DNA of 64,000 nucleotides, taken from NCBI GenBank assembly GCA_002918705.1, contig PQKR01000002.1, positions 186,001 through 250,000 on the forward strand. The letters run 5' to 3'. Positions 51,533-63,977 of the stretch are shown here, piece after piece; the first letter of the stretch is position 1; each line of letters begins with the position of its first letter. The notes below the pieces were generated by a model. That model saw nothing but the letters and a program-made list of their open reading frames with translations. It was not told the DNA's origin and did not search any database. The position numbers and the translations under genes are program-made. Origin of the DNA: Escherichia sp. ESNIH1 (GTDB taxonomy: Bacteria > Pseudomonadota > Gammaproteobacteria > Enterobacterales > Enterobacteriaceae).

Positions 51533-52380
51533 GAATCGTTGACCTTTTAGCTGTTGGTGCGACTCCCTGCCGTGGAAGTCAGCACGGAACAATGTACTCC
51601 CCCGCATGACAGTTTAGAAGGGCACATAGAAGAAGATTTTGCTTCTGTCCATGCTGGGATAGCGGTTTTTTACGCTGCGGTTAAGAGTATGAGGCTGATA
51701 ATAATTTCACCAAAAATATTAATTTTGGATTAATCTGTCGCCAGATCGCAAAATTGCCGCGGTTATCTCTGTATTGCACAGGGAAAGCAGGGCGCTTTTA
51801 GATAATGTTCAGGATTGGGTACGGAGATATGGGCAAGGTAAAAGGGAGGGGTGTAAAGGTATTGTTAAGGCCTATTTAGGCCAGGATCTATTATCAATTA
51901 ATAATTATTTAATACGATAGCTTGCGATTACCGACAATTGTTAATATTAATAGGACCAGGCTCTCCGGTATAACATCAGGAGGCTTAAGGTCATTCGCAT
52001 AGGTACTTATAACCGATGCAGGTATGAGGTAAGATGAGCAGCAGAGACTACGGCTAAAAGCGATAATGCCATCCACGTAATTCTCTAACTGAATATACAA
52101 TTAATTGATATTAAGAATTTTTTCCCGCCAATCTTCCTGAGATGGTTTGGTAAATGATTTTCGATTGCGTTCAGAAATGCAGTAATAGCATGTGACCTCG
52201 CAAAATAATTTATAGCGTAATGCTGTATGTATATATAGAGGATCGCGAACGTAAGCGAATTATTAGTCACGATCGGTTTTGTAGCGATCGTGCAGGCCGC
52301 CTCTCAACGGGGATTGCTTAAATCTTTGAACACAGCAAAAGCCGGGGCGCTCGTGAGGAGTACCCTGTAAGTGAAAACAT
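51533..52380. promoter_or_regulatory. Long AT-rich alaA-lrhA intergenic region
   Basis: 848 bases without a supported gene between divergent alaA and lrhA. K-12 also has a large spacer here (about 0.9 kb as I recall), so it is conserved in place. It holds the alaA and lrhA promoters. TTAAGAATTTTTTC at 52109-52122 is a poor candidate for an RcsB-like box. Most of the span from about 51650 to 52250 is AT-rich, as in H-NS-bound DNA. Confidence 0.55.
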
Positions 52381-53316
52381 ATGATTAATGCAAATCGTCC
52401 GATACTCAATCTCGATCTCGATCTGCTGAGAACGTTCGTTGCCGTCGCCGATCTCAACACCTTTGCGGCTGCCGCTGTGGCGGTATGCCGAACGCAATCT
52501 GCGGTAAGCCAACAGATGCAGCGTCTGGAGCAGCTGGTTGGCAAAGAGCTTTTCGTCCGCCACGGTCGTAATAAATTGTTAACTGAACACGGTATTCAGC
52601 TGCTGGGCTATGCGCGAAAAATCCTGCGCTTTAATGATGAAGCCTGTAGCTCATTAATGTTCAATAATCTCCAGGGGGTATTGACCGTCGGGGCTTCCGA
52701 CGACTCTGCGGATACTATCCTGCCGTTTCTGTTAAATCGTATCAGTTCGATCTATCCCAAGCTGGCGCTGGACATACGCGTTAAGCGTAATTTTTCTATG
52801 GTCGAGATGCTGGCGGCTCAGGAGGTCGATCTCATGGTCACCACGCATCGGCCCCATCAGTTCGAGTATCTCACGCTGCGTACTTCGCCAACCCACTGGT
52901 ACTGTGCGGCAGAGTATGTCCTGCAGAAAGGGGAAACGCTGCCGCTGGTGTTCCTCGACGATCCTAACCCGTTCCGCGACGGCGTGCTTAACACGCTTGA
53001 TGCCGCTGGGATCCCCTGGCGTATGGCCTACGTGGCCTCGACGCTTTCGGCGGTGAAGTCAGCAGTGAAAGCCGGGCTGGGGATTACCGCCCGGCCGGTA
53101 GAGATGATGAGCGCGGATTTACGCGTGCTGGGCCCGAGCGATGGGCTGCCGGTGCTGGCGGAGACTGAGTATCTTCTGTGTCATAATCCGCAAAGCCAGA
53201 ACGAGCTAGCCCAGATCGTTTTTCAGGCTATGGCAGATTACCAGACGCCCTGGCACTACGGTGCCACTACGCCGCCGGGCGGCGACGGCCTGATCGTAGA
53301 AGGGGACTTTGAGTAA
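52381..53316 (+). CDS. lrhA: LrhA, LysR-type regulator of flagella and fimbriae
   Basis: A 311-residue LysR regulator (K-12 312). The helix-turn-helix is within [22 protein letters not shown]...[18 protein letters not shown] (near 11-60). The effector domain follows ([20 protein letters not shown] near 92). LrhA represses flhDC and type 1 fimbriae and affects RpoS in E. coli; it is autoregulated and under RcsB. K-12 identity is highest in the N-terminal domain and drops in the C-terminal 60 residues. Confidence 0.95.
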   Translation: MINANRPILNLDLDLLRTFVAVADLNTFAAAAVAVCRTQSAVSQQMQRLEQLVGKELFVRHGRNKLLTEHGIQLLGYARKILRFNDEACSSLMFNNLQGVLTVGASDDSADTILPFLLNRISSIYPKLALDIRVKRNFSMVEMLAAQEVDLMVTTHRPHQFEYLTLRTSPTHWYCAAEYVLQKGETLPLVFLDDPNPFRDGVLNTLDAAGIPWRMAYVASTLSAVKSAVKAGLGITARPVEMMSADLRVLGPSDGLPVLAETEYLLCHNPQSQNELAQIVFQAMADYQTPWHYGATTPPGGDGLIVEGDFE

Positions 53317-53961
53317 CCCAGAGGACGTTACGTAACAACGTCAGCTGGCGCAGGTCACATCCCCTCAGAGTGAGCGGGCCGCTGGTAGTAGAAAATTTGC
53401 CAGCGGCGCGCTTCGAACGCTTTTTCAGCACAAATTATCAAAAATCATTATTTATCGCTTTTGACATCAACACCTTAAGGGATCCTGCCCACGGTTAACC
53501 CTGGTTTGTATGCTACTATGCATAGCGAAACTTCATGTTAAAAAACAAGTCTGATTGTTGCCGTTTTTTTGTGTGAATTAACAAAAGCGTGTCTCAGATC
53601 AAGAAAATACTCCCATAGAGGGGGAGGAATCCTGCCGAAATCCTGTCAAAATAAGAGGGTACTTTTTGTATCAGCGCACAACGGACACGATTCAACACCG
53701 CTAAACACCCTATAAAAAATGGGTGTTGGTGGAAAAAAAAGCATTTTATGTTAATGAATTGCTACCGCTGTAAACTAATGTGAAGGAACTTTTGTTCAAA
53801 GTTGACAAAAGGTTATAGAAAGGAGTAAAAAACCCCATCATTTAGCTGTCTAAGCCGTTTCTAACAGTGAGTGTAAGGTTTTTTTTGTTCCTCCCTTAAA
53901 CTGTGTGGCGTCCATCTGCCGAGAAGAGCAGAGGTAACGGTGCCACTTTTTGAGTTAAGCA
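53317..53961. promoter_or_regulatory. lrhA-nuoA intergenic, nuo control region
   Basis: 645 bases holding the nuo promoter and a long leader. Visible: an inverted repeat GACGTT...AACGTC right after lrhA (53325-53343), a hairpin AACACCC-N10-GGGTGTT (53704-53727), and TTGACA at 53802-53807 as a possible -35 box. In E. coli nuo is controlled from far upstream by ArcA, NarL, IHF and Fis; no site for these is asserted here. No gene is seen. Confidence 0.55.
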
Positions 53962-54405
53962 ATGCGTATGTCAACATCCACTGAAGTTATTGCTCATCAC
54001 TGGGCATTCGCGATCTTTCTTATTGTTGCCATTGGCTTATGCTGCCTGATGCTGGTCGGCGGCTGGTTACTGGGCGGGCGCGCCCGCGCGCGGCACAAGA
54101 ACACGCCTTTTGAATCGGGTATCGATTCCGTTGGCACCGCTCGTCTGCGCCTCTCTGCCAAGTTTTATCTGGTCGCCATGTTCTTCGTCATCTTCGACGT
54201 CGAAGCGCTTTACCTGTTTGCATGGTCAACCTCTATACGCGAAAGCGGCTGGGTTGGCTTTGTTGAGGCTGCAATTTTTATTTTAGTGCTGCTGGCTGGT
54301 CTGGTTTATCTGGTGCGTATCGGCGCGCTGGACTGGACGCCCGCGCGTTCACGCCGCGAGCGCTTCAACCCTGAGTCAGGCAATATCACTAACCGTCAAC
54401 GCTAA
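53962..54405 (+). CDS. nuoA: NuoA, NADH-quinone oxidoreductase subunit A
   Basis: A 147-residue membrane subunit equal to K-12. Three membrane helices; [21 protein letters not shown] near 50-70 with the conserved region that faces the quinone site, and [13 protein letters not shown] near 80. First gene of the nuo operon. No strong Shine-Dalgarno is obvious (GAGTTAAGCA). Confidence 0.96.
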   Translation: MRMSTSTEVIAHHWAFAIFLIVAIGLCCLMLVGGWLLGGRARARHKNTPFESGIDSVGTARLRLSAKFYLVAMFFVIFDVEALYLFAWSTSIRESGWVGFVEAAIFILVLLAGLVYLVRIGALDWTPARSRRERFNPESGNITNRQR

Positions 54406-54420
54406 CAGCGAGGCAATAAG

Positions 54421-55095
54421 ATGGATTACACGCTCACCCGCATCGATCCCAACGGTGAGAACGACCGTTACCCCCTGCAAAAACAGGAGATCGTAACCGA
54501 CCCCCTCGAGCAAGAAGTTAACCGCAGCGTGTTCATGGGCAAGCTCGAAGACGTCATGCACGGCATGGTTAACTGGGGCCGTAAAAACTCTATTTGGCCG
54601 TATAACTTCGGTCTCTCCTGCTGCTACGTTGAGATGGTGACCTCCTTTACCGCGGTTCACGACGTGGCACGTTTTGGTGCTGAAGTTCTGCGCGCCTCGC
54701 CGCGCCAGGCCGACCTGATGGTTATCGCCGGCACGCCGTTTACCAAAATGGCTCCGGTTATTCAGCGTCTGTACGATCAGATGCTGGAGCCAAAGTGGGT
54801 TATCTCTATGGGTGCCTGCGCCAACTCCGGCGGCATGTACGACATCTACTCCGTGGTGCAGGGCGTTGATAAATTCCTCCCGGTTGATGTGTACATCCCG
54901 GGCTGTCCGCCGCGTCCGGAAGCCTATATGCAGGCGCTGATGCTGCTTCAGGAGTCGATTGGCAAAGAGCGTCGTCCGCTCTCATGGGTTGTGGGCGACC
55001 AGGGCGTCTATCGCGCCAACATGCAGTCAGAGCGCGAGCGCAAACGCGGCGAACGCATTGCTGTTACCAACCTGCGTACGCCGGACGAGATTTAA
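54421..55095 (+). CDS. nuoB: NuoB, NADH-quinone oxidoreductase subunit B
   Basis: A 224-residue subunit that carries cluster N2. Ligand cysteines are in LSCCYVEM near 67-68, GACANSGG near 133 and PGCPPRPEA near 162. It is four residues longer than K-12 NuoB, from a small insertion after MGKLED (near 40-43). AGTPF (near 106) replaces the K-12 AGTCF; that Cys is not an N2 ligand, so function should be unaffected. Fifteen bases after nuoA. Confidence 0.95.
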   Translation: MDYTLTRIDPNGENDRYPLQKQEIVTDPLEQEVNRSVFMGKLEDVMHGMVNWGRKNSIWPYNFGLSCCYVEMVTSFTAVHDVARFGAEVLRASPRQADLMVIAGTPFTKMAPVIQRLYDQMLEPKWVISMGACANSGGMYDIYSVVQGVDKFLPVDVYIPGCPPRPEAYMQALMLLQESIGKERRPLSWVVGDQGVYRANMQSERERKRGERIAVTNLRTPDEI

Positions 55096-55182
55096 TTTGC
55101 GCCTGCGGGCCGTGGGAAACTCCTTCGCATAATAAACTTATAGCGCGAAGCCACGCCCGGCAGTCACCACGGACCCTTTGCA

Positions 55183-56985
55183 ATGGTGAACATTATGACC
55201 GACTTAACCGCGCAAGACGCGTTCTGGCAAACCCGGGATCACCTGGATGACCCAGTTATTGGCGAACTGCGCAACCGTTTTGGGCCGGATGCCTTTACCG
55301 TTCAGGCGACCCGCACCGGCGTCCCTGTTGTTTGGGTAAAGCGTGAACAGTTACTGGAAGTGGGCGATTTCTTAAAGAAACTGCCGAAGCCTTACGTCAT
55401 GCTGTACGATCTGCACGGCATGGACGAACGTCTCCGCACGCACCGCGACGGGCTCCCCGCCGCGGATTTTTCCGTTTTCTACCACCTGCTCTCCATTGAG
55501 CGTAACCGCGACATCATGCTCAAGGTAGCGCTGTCAGAAAACGATCTCAACGTGCCGACCTTTACCAAACTCTTCCCCAACGCCAACTGGTACGAGCGTG
55601 AAACCTGGGAGATGTTTGGCATCAATATCGAAGGCCATCCGCACCTGACGCGGATCATGATGCCGCCGACCTGGACCGGCCACCCGCTGCGTAAAGACTA
55701 CCCGGCGCGCGCCACCGAGTTCGATCCGTTCGAGCTGACCAAAGCCAAACAGGATCTGGAGATGGAGGCGCTGACCTTCAAGCCGGAAGACTGGGGCATG
55801 CAGCGCGGCACCGCCAACGAAGACTTTATGTTCCTCAACCTCGGGCCGAACCACCCGTCGGCGCACGGTGCGTTCCGTATTATCCTGCAGCTTGATGGCG
55901 AAGAGATCGTGGACTGCGTACCGGATATCGGCTACCACCACCGTGGCGCAGAGAAGATGGGCGAGCGTCAGTCCTGGCACAGCTACATTCCGTATACCGA
56001 CCGTATCGAATACCTCGGCGGCTGCGTGAACGAGATGCCGTACGTGCTGGCGGTTGAGAAGCTGGCAGGCATCAAGGTGCCTGAGCGCGTAGACGTGATC
56101 CGCGTGATGCTCTCTGAGCTATTCCGTATCAACAGTCATCTGCTCTATATTTCGACCTTTATCCAGGACGTCGGGGCGATGACGCCGGTCTTCTTCGCCT
56201 TCACCGACCGCCAGAAAATCTACGATCTGGTTGAGGCGATCACCGGCTTCCGTATGCACCCGGCCTGGTTCCGCATCGGCGGCGTGGCGCACGATCTGCC
56301 GCGCGGCTGGGACCGCCTGCTGCGTGAGTTCCTCGAGTGGATGCCGAAGCGTCTGGACTCCTACGAGAAAGCCGCGCTGCGCAACACCATTCTGATTGGC
56401 CGTTCGAAGGGCGTTGCCGCCTACGGCGCGAAAGAGGCACTGGAGTGGGGCACCACCGGGGCTGGCCTGCGCGCCACCGGTATCGACTTCGACGTGCGTA
56501 AGGCGCGACCTTACTCTGGCTATGAAAACTTCGACTTTGAAGTTCCCGTCGGCGGCGGCATCAGCGATGCCTATACCCGCGTGATGCTGAAAGTGGAAGA
56601 GCTGCGCCAGAGCCTGCGCATTCTTGAGCAGTGCCTCAACAACATGCCGGAAGGCCCGTTCAAGGCGGATCACCCGCTGACGACGCCGCCGCCGAAAGAG
56701 CGCACGCTTCAGCATATCGAAACCCTGATTACCCACTTCCTGCAGGTTTCCTGGGGCCCGGTCATGCCGGCCAACGAATCCTTCCAGATGATTGAGGCAA
56801 CCAAGGGTATCAACAGCTACTACCTGACCAGCGATGGCAGCACCATGAGCTACCGCACCCGCGTGCGTACGCCGAGCTTCCCGCACCTGCAGCAGATCCC
56901 TTCGGCGATCCGCGGTAGCCTGGTGTCCGACCTGATTGTCTATCTGGGTAGTATCGATTTTGTTATGTCAGACGTGGACCGCTAA
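55183..56985 (+). CDS. nuoC: NuoCD, fused NADH-quinone oxidoreductase subunits C and D
   Basis: A 600-residue fusion of NuoC (about 1-190) and NuoD (about 195-600), as in other enteric bacteria. NuoD has the conserved [14 protein letters not shown] near 219 and quinone-site residues ([12 protein letters not shown] near 247). The first ATG (55183) lacks a good ribosome site; the second ATG at 55195 has GGTGA at the right distance, so the true start could be four codons later. Operon spacing 87 bases after nuoB. Confidence 0.95.
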   Translation: MVNIMTDLTAQDAFWQTRDHLDDPVIGELRNRFGPDAFTVQATRTGVPVVWVKREQLLEVGDFLKKLPKPYVMLYDLHGMDERLRTHRDGLPAADFSVFYHLLSIERNRDIMLKVALSENDLNVPTFTKLFPNANWYERETWEMFGINIEGHPHLTRIMMPPTWTGHPLRKDYPARATEFDPFELTKAKQDLEMEALTFKPEDWGMQRGTANEDFMFLNLGPNHPSAHGAFRIILQLDGEEIVDCVPDIGYHHRGAEKMGERQSWHSYIPYTDRIEYLGGCVNEMPYVLAVEKLAGIKVPERVDVIRVMLSELFRINSHLLYISTFIQDVGAMTPVFFAFTDRQKIYDLVEAITGFRMHPAWFRIGGVAHDLPRGWDRLLREFLEWMPKRLDSYEKAALRNTILIGRSKGVAAYGAKEALEWGTTGAGLRATGIDFDVRKARPYSGYENFDFEVPVGGGISDAYTRVMLKVEELRQSLRILEQCLNNMPEGPFKADHPLTTPPPKERTLQHIETLITHFLQVSWGPVMPANESFQMIEATKGINSYYLTSDGSTMSYRTRVRTPSFPHLQQIPSAIRGSLVSDLIVYLGSIDFVMSDVDR

Positions 56986-56987
56986 TT

Positions 56988-57488
56988 ATGCACGAAAATC
57001 AACAACCACAGACCGAGGCTTTTGAGCTGAGTGCGGCAGAGCGTGATGCTATCGAGCACGAGAAGCACCACTACGAAGACCCGCGTGCGGCGTCCATCGA
57101 AGCGCTGAAAATCGTTCAGAAGCAGCGTGGCTGGGTGCCGGATGGGGCGATCTACGCCATCGCCGAGGTGCTGGATATTCCGGCCAGCGACGTAGAGGGT
57201 GTCGCCACCTTCTATAGCCAGATCTTCCGCCAGCCGGTGGGCCGTCACGTTATTCGCTACTGCGATAGCGTGGTGTGCCACATCACCGGTTACCAGGGCA
57301 TCCAGGCTGCGATTGAGAAAAAGCTCGATATCAAGCCGGGACAGACCACCTTTGATGGCCGTTTCACCCTGCTGCCGACCTGCTGCCTGGGGAACTGCGA
57401 CAAGGGGCCAACGATGATGATCGACGACGATACCCATAGCTATCTGACGCCGGAAGCCATCCCCGACCTGCTGGAGCAGTATAAATAA
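56988..57488 (+). CDS. nuoE: NuoE, NADH-quinone oxidoreductase subunit E
   Basis: A 166-residue subunit with a thioredoxin-like fold and the [2Fe-2S] cluster N1a: ligands near residues 92 and 97 ([11 protein letters not shown]) and 133 and 137 ([11 protein letters not shown]). Only two bases after nuoCD and overlapping nuoF by one base (TAATG). Confidence 0.96.
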   Translation: MHENQQPQTEAFELSAAERDAIEHEKHHYEDPRAASIEALKIVQKQRGWVPDGAIYAIAEVLDIPASDVEGVATFYSQIFRQPVGRHVIRYCDSVVCHITGYQGIQAAIEKKLDIKPGQTTFDGRFTLLPTCCLGNCDKGPTMMIDDDTHSYLTPEAIPDLLEQYK

Positions 57489-58825
57489 TGAAAAACATTA
57501 TCCTGACTCCTGAAACCCATCCGTTGACCTGGCGTCTGCGTGCTGACAAGCAGCCGGTCTGGCTGGATGAGTACCAGAGCAAAAACGGCTACGCCGGGGC
57601 GCGTAAGGCGCTCACCGGCATGGCGCCGGATGAGATTGTTAACGCGGTTAAAGATTCGGGCCTGAAAGGGCGCGGCGGCGCGGGCTTCTCCACCGGTTTG
57701 AAGTGGAGCCTGATGCCGAAAGACGAATCCATGAACATCCGTTACCTGCTGTGTAACGCCGATGAGATGGAGCCGGGCACCTATAAAGACCGCCTGCTGA
57801 TGGAGCAGCTCCCGCACCTGCTGGTGGAAGGGATGCTGATCTCCGCGTTCGCGCTGAAAGCGTACCGGGGCTACATCTTCCTGCGCGGCGAGTACATTGA
57901 GGCCGCCGAGCGCCTGCGCCGCGCCATCGCCGAAGCGACCGAGGCGGGGCTGCTGGGCAAAAACATCCTCGGCACCGGCTTCGACTTCGAGCTGTTTGTC
58001 CACACCGGGGCAGGGCGCTACATCTGCGGTGAAGAGACGGCGCTGATCAACTCCCTGGAAGGCCGCCGCGCCAACCCGCGCTCTAAGCCACCGTTCCCGG
58101 CAAGCTCCGGGGTGTGGGGCAAGCCGACCTGCGTAAACAACGTTGAAACCCTGTGTAACGTTCCGGCGATCCTCGCTAACGGCGTCGAGTGGTATCAGGG
58201 GATCTCGAAAAGCGAAGACAACGGTACCAAGCTGATGGGCTTCTCCGGCCGGGTGAAAAATCCCGGCGTCTGGGAGCTGCCGTTTGGCACCACTGCGCGT
58301 GAGATCCTGGAAGAGTACGCGGGCGGCATGCGCGATGGCCTGAAGTTCAAGGCCTGGCAGCCGGGCGGCGCGGGAACCGACTTCCTCACCGACGCACACC
58401 TCGACCTGCCGATGGAGTTTGCCAGCATTGGTAAAGCCGGCAGCCGTCTGGGTACCGCGCTGGCGATGGCGGTGGACCACGAAATCAACATGGTGTCGCT
58501 GGTGCGTAACCTGGAAGAGTTTTTTGCCCGCGAATCCTGCGGCTGGTGTACGCCTTGCCGCGACGGCCTGCCGTGGAGCGTGAAGATCCTGCGCGCCCTT
58601 GAGCGCGGCGAAGGTCAGCCTGGCGATATCGAGACGCTTGAGCAGCTCTGTCGATTCCTGGGTCCGGGTAAAACCTTCTGTGCCCATGCGCCAGGCGCGG
58701 TAGAGCCTCTGCAGAGTGCAATAAAATATTTCCGCGATGAATTCGAAGCCGGCATTAAACAGCAGTTTAGCAATACCCATCTGATCAACGGTATTCAGCC
58801 TAACCTGCTTAAGACGCGCTGGTAA
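57488..58825 (+). CDS. nuoF: NuoF, NADH-binding subunit
   Basis: A 445-residue subunit. The FMN/NADH site is in [16 protein letters not shown] near 60; [12 protein letters not shown] near 350 plus a later Cys (LEQLCRFLG near 395) hold the N3 [4Fe-4S] cluster. It oxidises NADH and passes electrons to the N3 and N1a clusters. Starts inside the nuoE stop. Confidence 0.97.
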   Translation: MKNIILTPETHPLTWRLRADKQPVWLDEYQSKNGYAGARKALTGMAPDEIVNAVKDSGLKGRGGAGFSTGLKWSLMPKDESMNIRYLLCNADEMEPGTYKDRLLMEQLPHLLVEGMLISAFALKAYRGYIFLRGEYIEAAERLRRAIAEATEAGLLGKNILGTGFDFELFVHTGAGRYICGEETALINSLEGRRANPRSKPPFPASSGVWGKPTCVNNVETLCNVPAILANGVEWYQGISKSEDNGTKLMGFSGRVKNPGVWELPFGTTAREILEEYAGGMRDGLKFKAWQPGGAGTDFLTDAHLDLPMEFASIGKAGSRLGTALAMAVDHEINMVSLVRNLEEFFARESCGWCTPCRDGLPWSVKILRALERGEGQPGDIETLEQLCRFLGPGKTFCAHAPGAVEPLQSAIKYFRDEFEAGIKQQFSNTHLINGIQPNLLKTRW

Positions 58826-58857
58826 TCTAAAGGTTTATTTATTTTGGAAGCATGCTA

Positions 58858-61584
58858 ATGGCTACGATTCATGTAGACGGCAAAGATTACGAGGTCAACG
58901 GGGCGGACAACCTGCTACAGGCATGTCTCTCGTTAGGTCTTGATATTCCGTATTTTTGCTGGCATCCGGCGCTGGGCAGCGTTGGCGCTTGCCGCCAGTG
59001 TGCGGTGAAGCAGTACCAGAACGCGGAAGATACGCGCGGTCGCCTGGTGATGTCCTGTATGACACCGGCGACGGACAACACCTTTATCTCTATCGATGAC
59101 GAAGAGGCAAAACAGTTCCGTGAGAGCGTTGTGGAGTGGCTGATGACCAACCACCCGCACGACTGCCCGGTCTGTGAAGAGGGGGGCAACTGCCACCTGC
59201 AGGATATGACGGTGATGACCGGTCATAGCTTCCGCCGCTATCGCTTTACAAAACGTACCCACCGCAACCAGGATCTGGGGCCGTTCATCTCCCATGAGAT
59301 GAACCGCTGCATCGCCTGCTACCGCTGCGTGCGCTACTACAAAGACTACGCCGACGGCACCGATCTCGGCGTCTACGGTGCCCATGACAACGTCTACTTC
59401 GGCCGTCCGGAAGATGGCGTGCTGGAGAGCGAGTTCTCCGGCAACCTGGTAGAGATCTGCCCGACCGGCGTCTTTACCGACAAAACCCACTCCGAACGCT
59501 ACAACCGTAAGTGGGATATGCAGTTCGCCCCAAGCATCTGCCAGCAGTGCTCTCTGGGCTGTAACACCAGCCCTGGCGAACGCTACGGCGAGCTGCGTCG
59601 TATTGAAAACCGCTATAACGGCACCGTTAACCACTACTTCCTTTGCGACCGCGGCCGTTTCGGCTACGGCTACGTGAACCTGAAGGATCGTCCGCGCCAG
59701 CCGGTTCAGCGCCGCGGCGACGATCTGATCGCCCTCAACGCCGAGCAGGCGATGCAGGGTGCGGCGGATATTCTGCGCCAGTCGAAGAAAGTGATCGGTA
59801 TCGGCTCCCCGCGCGCCAGCGTCGAGAGCAACTTTGCCCTGCGTGAGCTGGTGGGAGCAGAGAACTTCTATACCGGCATCGCCAAAGGTGAGCAGGAGCG
59901 TCTTGAGCTGGCTCTGAAGGTGCTGCGCGAAGGGGGCATCCATACCCCGGCGCTGCGCGAAATCGAAAGCTACGACGCGGTGCTGATCCTCGGTGAAGAC
60001 CTTACCCAGACCGGCGCCCGTGCCGCGCTGGCAGTGCGTCAGGCGGTGAAAGGCAAAGCGCGTGAGATGGCTGCGGCCCAGAAAGTGGCCGACTGGCAGA
60101 TTGCCGCAATCCTTAACATCGGCCAGCGTGCTAAACATCCGCTGTTCGTGACCAACGTTGATAGCACCCGTCTGGACGATATCGCGGCGTGGACCTACCG
60201 TGCCCCGGTCGAAGACCAGGCGCGCTTAGGCTTTGCCATCGCCCACGCGCTGGACGGCTCCGCGCCTGCGGTCGAGGGTATCGATCGCGATCTGCAGAAC
60301 AAAATTGATGTGATTGTCCAGGCGCTGGCCGGGGCGAAAAAACCACTGATTATCTCCGGTACCAACGCCGGCAGCGCCGAGGTGATCCAGGCGGCAGCGA
60401 ACGTGGCCAAAGCCCTGAAGGGACGCGGCGCGGACGTGGGCGTGACCATGATTGCCCGGGCGGTAAACAGCGTTGGTCTCGGTATGATCGGCGGCGGCTC
60501 CCTTGATGACGCCCTGAGCGAGCTGGAGAGCGGCGCGGCGGATGCCGTAGTGGTGCTGGAGAACGATCTCCATCGTCACGCCTCTGCGACCCGCGTTGAC
60601 GCTGCGCTCTCTAAAGCGCCGCTGGTGATGGTCATTGACCACCAGCGCACGGCGATTATGGAGAAAGCACACCTGGTGCTGTCGGCGGCAAGCTTCGCCG
60701 AAAGCGACGGGACGGTGATCAACAACGAAGGCCGTGCTCAGCGCTTCTTCCAGGTTTACGATCCGGCCTACTATGACAGCCGCGCCGTGATGCTGGAGAG
60801 CTGGCGCTGGCTGCACTCCCTGCACAGCACCGTGCTGAACCGCGAGGTCGACTGGACCCAGCTCGATCACGTGATCGACGCCGCCATTGCTCAGCTGCCG
60901 CAGCTGGCCGGTATCAAAGATGCCGCGCCGGACGCCAGCTTCCGCATTCGCGGTCAGAAACTGGCCCGTGAACCGCACCGCTACAGCGGCCGGACGGCAA
61001 TGCGCGCTAACATTAACGTGCACGAGCCGCGCCAGCCGCAGGATAAAGACACCATGTTTGCCTTCTCAATGGAAGGGAACAACCAGCCGTCCGCCCCGCG
61101 CTCGCAAATTCCGTTTGCCTGGGCACCGGGCTGGAACTCACCGCAGGCGTGGAACAAGTTCCAGGCCGAAGTGGGTGGCAAACTGCGTCATGGCGATCCG
61201 GGCGTGCGCCTGATCGAAGCCTCTGCCAACGGTCTGGAGTACTTTGACCGCGTACCGGCGGGCTTCCAGGCGGAAGAGGGGAAATGGCGTGTGGCGCCGT
61301 ACTACCACCTCTTCGGCAGCGATGAGATGTCCCAGCGCTCTCCGGTGTTCCAGACCCGGATGCCGCAGCCGTACATCAAGCTCAACCCGGCGGATGCCGC
61401 GAAGCTTGGCGTCAACGCGGGTGCGCAGGTTGCATTCAGCTATGAGGGCCAGACGGTAACCCTGCCGCTGGTGATTGCAGACGGTTTGACAGCAGGGCAG
61501 GTGGGCTTGCCGATGGGTATGCCGGGCATTGCACCGGTGCTGGCGGGCGCGCGTCTTGAGAACTTGCAGGAGGCACAGCAATGA
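58858..61584 (+). CDS. nuoG: NuoG, NADH-quinone oxidoreductase subunit G
   Basis: A 908-residue iron-sulphur subunit equal to K-12. The N-terminal 2Fe-2S domain ([18 protein letters not shown] near 32-50) is followed by N4/N5 cysteines ([14 protein letters not shown] near 100; [13 protein letters not shown] near 150; CQQCSLGCN near 228, which binds N7), then a molybdopterin-oxidoreductase-like domain that has lost the cofactor. GGAAG lies 7 bases before the ATG at 58858 but only one before the ATG at 58852, so 58858 is chosen. Confidence 0.96.
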   Translation: MATIHVDGKDYEVNGADNLLQACLSLGLDIPYFCWHPALGSVGACRQCAVKQYQNAEDTRGRLVMSCMTPATDNTFISIDDEEAKQFRESVVEWLMTNHPHDCPVCEEGGNCHLQDMTVMTGHSFRRYRFTKRTHRNQDLGPFISHEMNRCIACYRCVRYYKDYADGTDLGVYGAHDNVYFGRPEDGVLESEFSGNLVEICPTGVFTDKTHSERYNRKWDMQFAPSICQQCSLGCNTSPGERYGELRRIENRYNGTVNHYFLCDRGRFGYGYVNLKDRPRQPVQRRGDDLIALNAEQAMQGAADILRQSKKVIGIGSPRASVESNFALRELVGAENFYTGIAKGEQERLELALKVLREGGIHTPALREIESYDAVLILGEDLTQTGARAALAVRQAVKGKAREMAAAQKVADWQIAAILNIGQRAKHPLFVTNVDSTRLDDIAAWTYRAPVEDQARLGFAIAHALDGSAPAVEGIDRDLQNKIDVIVQALAGAKKPLIISGTNAGSAEVIQAAANVAKALKGRGADVGVTMIARAVNSVGLGMIGGGSLDDALSELESGAADAVVVLENDLHRHASATRVDAALSKAPLVMVIDHQRTAIMEKAHLVLSAASFAESDGTVINNEGRAQRFFQVYDPAYYDSRAVMLESWRWLHSLHSTVLNREVDWTQLDHVIDAAIAQLPQLAGIKDAAPDASFRIRGQKLAREPHRYSGRTAMRANINVHEPRQPQDKDTMFAFSMEGNNQPSAPRSQIPFAWAPGWNSPQAWNKFQAEVGGKLRHGDPGVRLIEASANGLEYFDRVPAGFQAEEGKWRVAPYYHLFGSDEMSQRSPVFQTRMPQPYIKLNPADAAKLGVNAGAQVAFSYEGQTVTLPLVIADGLTAGQVGLPMGMPGIAPVLAGARLENLQEAQQ

Positions 61585-62558
61585 GTTGGTTAACACCGGA
61601 GCTGATTGATATCCTGATCGGCATTCTTAAGGCGTTGGCGATCCTGCTGGTGGTGGTCATCTGCGGCGCGTTTATGAGCTTTGCCGAGCGTCGTCTGCTC
61701 GGCCTGTTCCAGAACCGTTATGGACCGAACCGCGTAGGCTGGGGTGGCTCACTCCAGCTGGTGGCGGACATGATTAAGATGTTCTTTAAAGAGGACTGGA
61801 TCCCGCGCTTCTCGGACCGCATGATCTACACCCTCGCACCGATGATCGCCTTTACCTCGCTGCTGTTGGCCTTTGCGATTGTGCCGGTCAGCCCGACGTG
61901 GGTGGTGGCGGATCTCAACATCGGCATCCTGTTCTTCCTGATGATGGCGGGGCTGACGGTTTACGCGGTGCTGTTTGCCGGCTGGTCGAGTAACAACAAA
62001 TACTCGCTGCTGGGGGCGATGCGTGCCTCTGCCCAGACGCTGAGCTACGAGGTCTTCCTCGGGCTGTCGCTGATGGGCGTTGTGGCGCAGGCCGGTTCAT
62101 TCAACATGACCGACATCGTCAACAACCAGGCGCACCTGTGGAACATCATTCCCCAGTTCTTTGGTTTCATCACCTTTGCGATTGCGGGCGTTGCGGTGTG
62201 TCACCGTCATCCGTTTGACCAGCCGGAGGCCGAGCAGGAGCTGGCGGACGGTTACCACATTGAATACTCCGGCATGAAGTTCGGCCTGTTCTTTGTGGGC
62301 GAGTACGTCGCTATCGTTACCGTGTCTGCGCTGATCGTCACCCTGTTCTTCGGTGGCTGGCACGGTCCGTTCTTACCTCCGTTCGTCTGGTTTGCCCTGA
62401 AAACAGCATTCTTCATGATGATGTTCATTTTGATTCGCGCAGCATTACCGCGTCCGCGTTATGACCAGGTGATGTCCTTCGGCTGGAAAGTGTGCCTGCC
62501 GCTTACGCTAATCAACCTGCTGGTAACGGCGGCTGTCATTCTGTGGCAGGCGCAATAA
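61581..62558 (+). CDS. nuoH: NuoH, NADH-quinone oxidoreductase subunit H
   Basis: A 325-residue membrane subunit. The family signatures [19 protein letters not shown] near 37-55 and [22 protein letters not shown] near 208-229 form the quinone channel. It overlaps nuoG by four bases (ATGA). About eight membrane helices are seen. Confidence 0.97.
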   Translation: MSWLTPELIDILIGILKALAILLVVVICGAFMSFAERRLLGLFQNRYGPNRVGWGGSLQLVADMIKMFFKEDWIPRFSDRMIYTLAPMIAFTSLLLAFAIVPVSPTWVVADLNIGILFFLMMAGLTVYAVLFAGWSSNNKYSLLGAMRASAQTLSYEVFLGLSLMGVVAQAGSFNMTDIVNNQAHLWNIIPQFFGFITFAIAGVAVCHRHPFDQPEAEQELADGYHIEYSGMKFGLFFVGEYVAIVTVSALIVTLFFGGWHGPFLPPFVWFALKTAFFMMMFILIRAALPRPRYDQVMSFGWKVCLPLTLINLLVTAAVILWQAQ

Positions 62559-62572
62559 GGGATGAAAAGACC

Positions 62573-63115
62573 ATGACCTTAAAAGAGATAATCGTAGGCT
62601 TCGGCACCCAGGTACGCAGTATCTGGATGATCGGCCTGCACGCGTTTGCCAAACGCGAAACCCGTATGTATCCGGAAGAGCCGGTCTACCTGCCGCCACG
62701 CTACCGTGGCCGCATTGTATTAACCCGCGATCCGGACGGCGCAGAGCGCTGCGTTGCCTGTAACCTGTGTGCGGTAGCCTGTCCCGTAGGCTGTATTTCG
62801 CTGCAAAAAGCGGAAACCGTCGACGGCCGCTGGTATCCAGAGTTTTTCCGTATCAACTTCTCACGCTGCATCTTCTGCGGCATGTGTGAAGAGGCCTGTC
62901 CGACTACCGCCATCCAGCTTACGCCAGACTTCGAGCTGGGCGAGTTCAAGCGTCAGGACCTGGTTTACGAAAAAGAGGATCTGCTGATCTCCGGTCCGGG
63001 TAAATATCCGGAATATAACTTCTACCGGATGGCAGGTATGGCAATCGACGGCAAAGATAAGGGCGAGGCGGAGAACGAAGCCAAACCTATCGACGTCAAG
63101 GGCCTGTTACCGTAA
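62573..63115 (+). CDS. nuoI: NuoI, NADH-quinone oxidoreductase subunit I
   Basis: A 180-residue ferredoxin-like subunit with two [4Fe-4S] motifs, [12 protein letters not shown] near 60-71 and [12 protein letters not shown] near 99-110, for clusters N6a and N6b. AAGGGATGAAAAGACC precedes the ATG. The ATG at 62573 gives [14 protein letters not shown], as in K-12. Confidence 0.97.
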   Translation: MTLKEIIVGFGTQVRSIWMIGLHAFAKRETRMYPEEPVYLPPRYRGRIVLTRDPDGAERCVACNLCAVACPVGCISLQKAETVDGRWYPEFFRINFSRCIFCGMCEEACPTTAIQLTPDFELGEFKRQDLVYEKEDLLISGPGKYPEYNFYRMAGMAIDGKDKGEAENEAKPIDVKGLLP

Positions 63116-63126
63116 GGAGAGGGGCA

Positions 63127-63678
63127 ATGGAGTTCGCTTTTTATATCTGTGGCCTTGTTGCCATCGTGACCACGCTACGCGTGATCACGCATACCAATCC
63201 GGTGCATGCGCTGCTGTACCTGATTGTCTCCCTGCTGGCGATTTCGGGGGTCTTCTTCTCCCTTGGCGCCTACTTTGCCGGTGCGCTGGAGATCATCGTC
63301 TACGCCGGGGCCATCATGGTGCTGTTCGTCTTTGTGGTGATGATGCTTAACCTTGGCGGAGCCGAAATCGAGCAGGAGCGCCAGTGGCTGAAGCCGCAGG
63401 TCTGGATCGGCCCGGGGCTGGTCTCTGCCGTGCTGCTGGTGGTGATGGTTTACGCCATCCTCACCGTTAACGATCAGGGCATTGACGGCACCTCGATTAG
63501 CGCGAAAGCGGTAGGTATTACCCTGTTCGGACCTTACGTTCTGGCGGTTGAGCTGGCGTCCATGCTGCTGCTGGCCGGTCTGGTCGTGGCCTTCCACGTT
63601 GGCCGTGAAGAGCGTCCGGGCGAGGTGCTGAGCAACCGTCCGGCGGATGCGAAAAGAAAAACGGAGGAGCATGTATGA
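63127..63678 (+). CDS. nuoJ: NuoJ, NADH-quinone oxidoreductase subunit J
   Basis: A 183-residue membrane subunit (K-12 184) with five membrane helices and the [16 protein letters not shown] segment near 59-74. TAAGGAGAGGGGCA is a strong ribosome site. It overlaps nuoK by four bases. Confidence 0.96.
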   Translation: MEFAFYICGLVAIVTTLRVITHTNPVHALLYLIVSLLAISGVFFSLGAYFAGALEIIVYAGAIMVLFVFVVMMLNLGGAEIEQERQWLKPQVWIGPGLVSAVLLVVMVYAILTVNDQGIDGTSISAKAVGITLFGPYVLAVELASMLLLAGLVVAFHVGREERPGEVLSNRPADAKRKTEEHV

Positions 63679-63977
63679 TCCCCTTACAACACGGACTGAT
63701 CCTCGCCGCCGTTCTGTTTGTGCTCGGGCTGACGGGGCTTATCATCCGCCGCAACCTGCTGTTCATGCTGATTGGCCTGGAAATCATGATTAACGCCGCC
63801 GCGCTGGCTTTTGTCGTTGCGGGCAGCTACTGGGGCCAGAGTGACGGCCAGGTGATGTATATCCTCGCGATTAGCCTCGCGGCCGCGGAAGCCAGTATTG
63901 GCCTGGCGCTGCTGCTTCAGCTGCATCGCCGTCGCCAGAACCTGAATATCGATTCAGTAAGTGAGTTGCGTGGATGA
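63675..63977 (+). CDS. nuoK: NuoK, NADH-quinone oxidoreductase subunit K
   Basis: A 100-residue three-helix membrane subunit with the conserved Glu of [16 protein letters not shown] near 36 and Glu of [13 protein letters not shown] near 72 used in proton translocation. It overlaps nuoJ (ATGA) and nuoL by four bases each. Confidence 0.97.
   Translation: MIPLQHGLILAAVLFVLGLTGLIIRRNLLFMLIGLEIMINAAALAFVVAGSYWGQSDGQVMYILAISLAAAEASIGLALLLQLHRRRQNLNIDSVSELRG

Noticed and set aside
57440-58780. 446-residue frame antisense to nuoF
   Set aside because: nuoF is certain; the antisense frame has low-complexity composition and no recognised domain.
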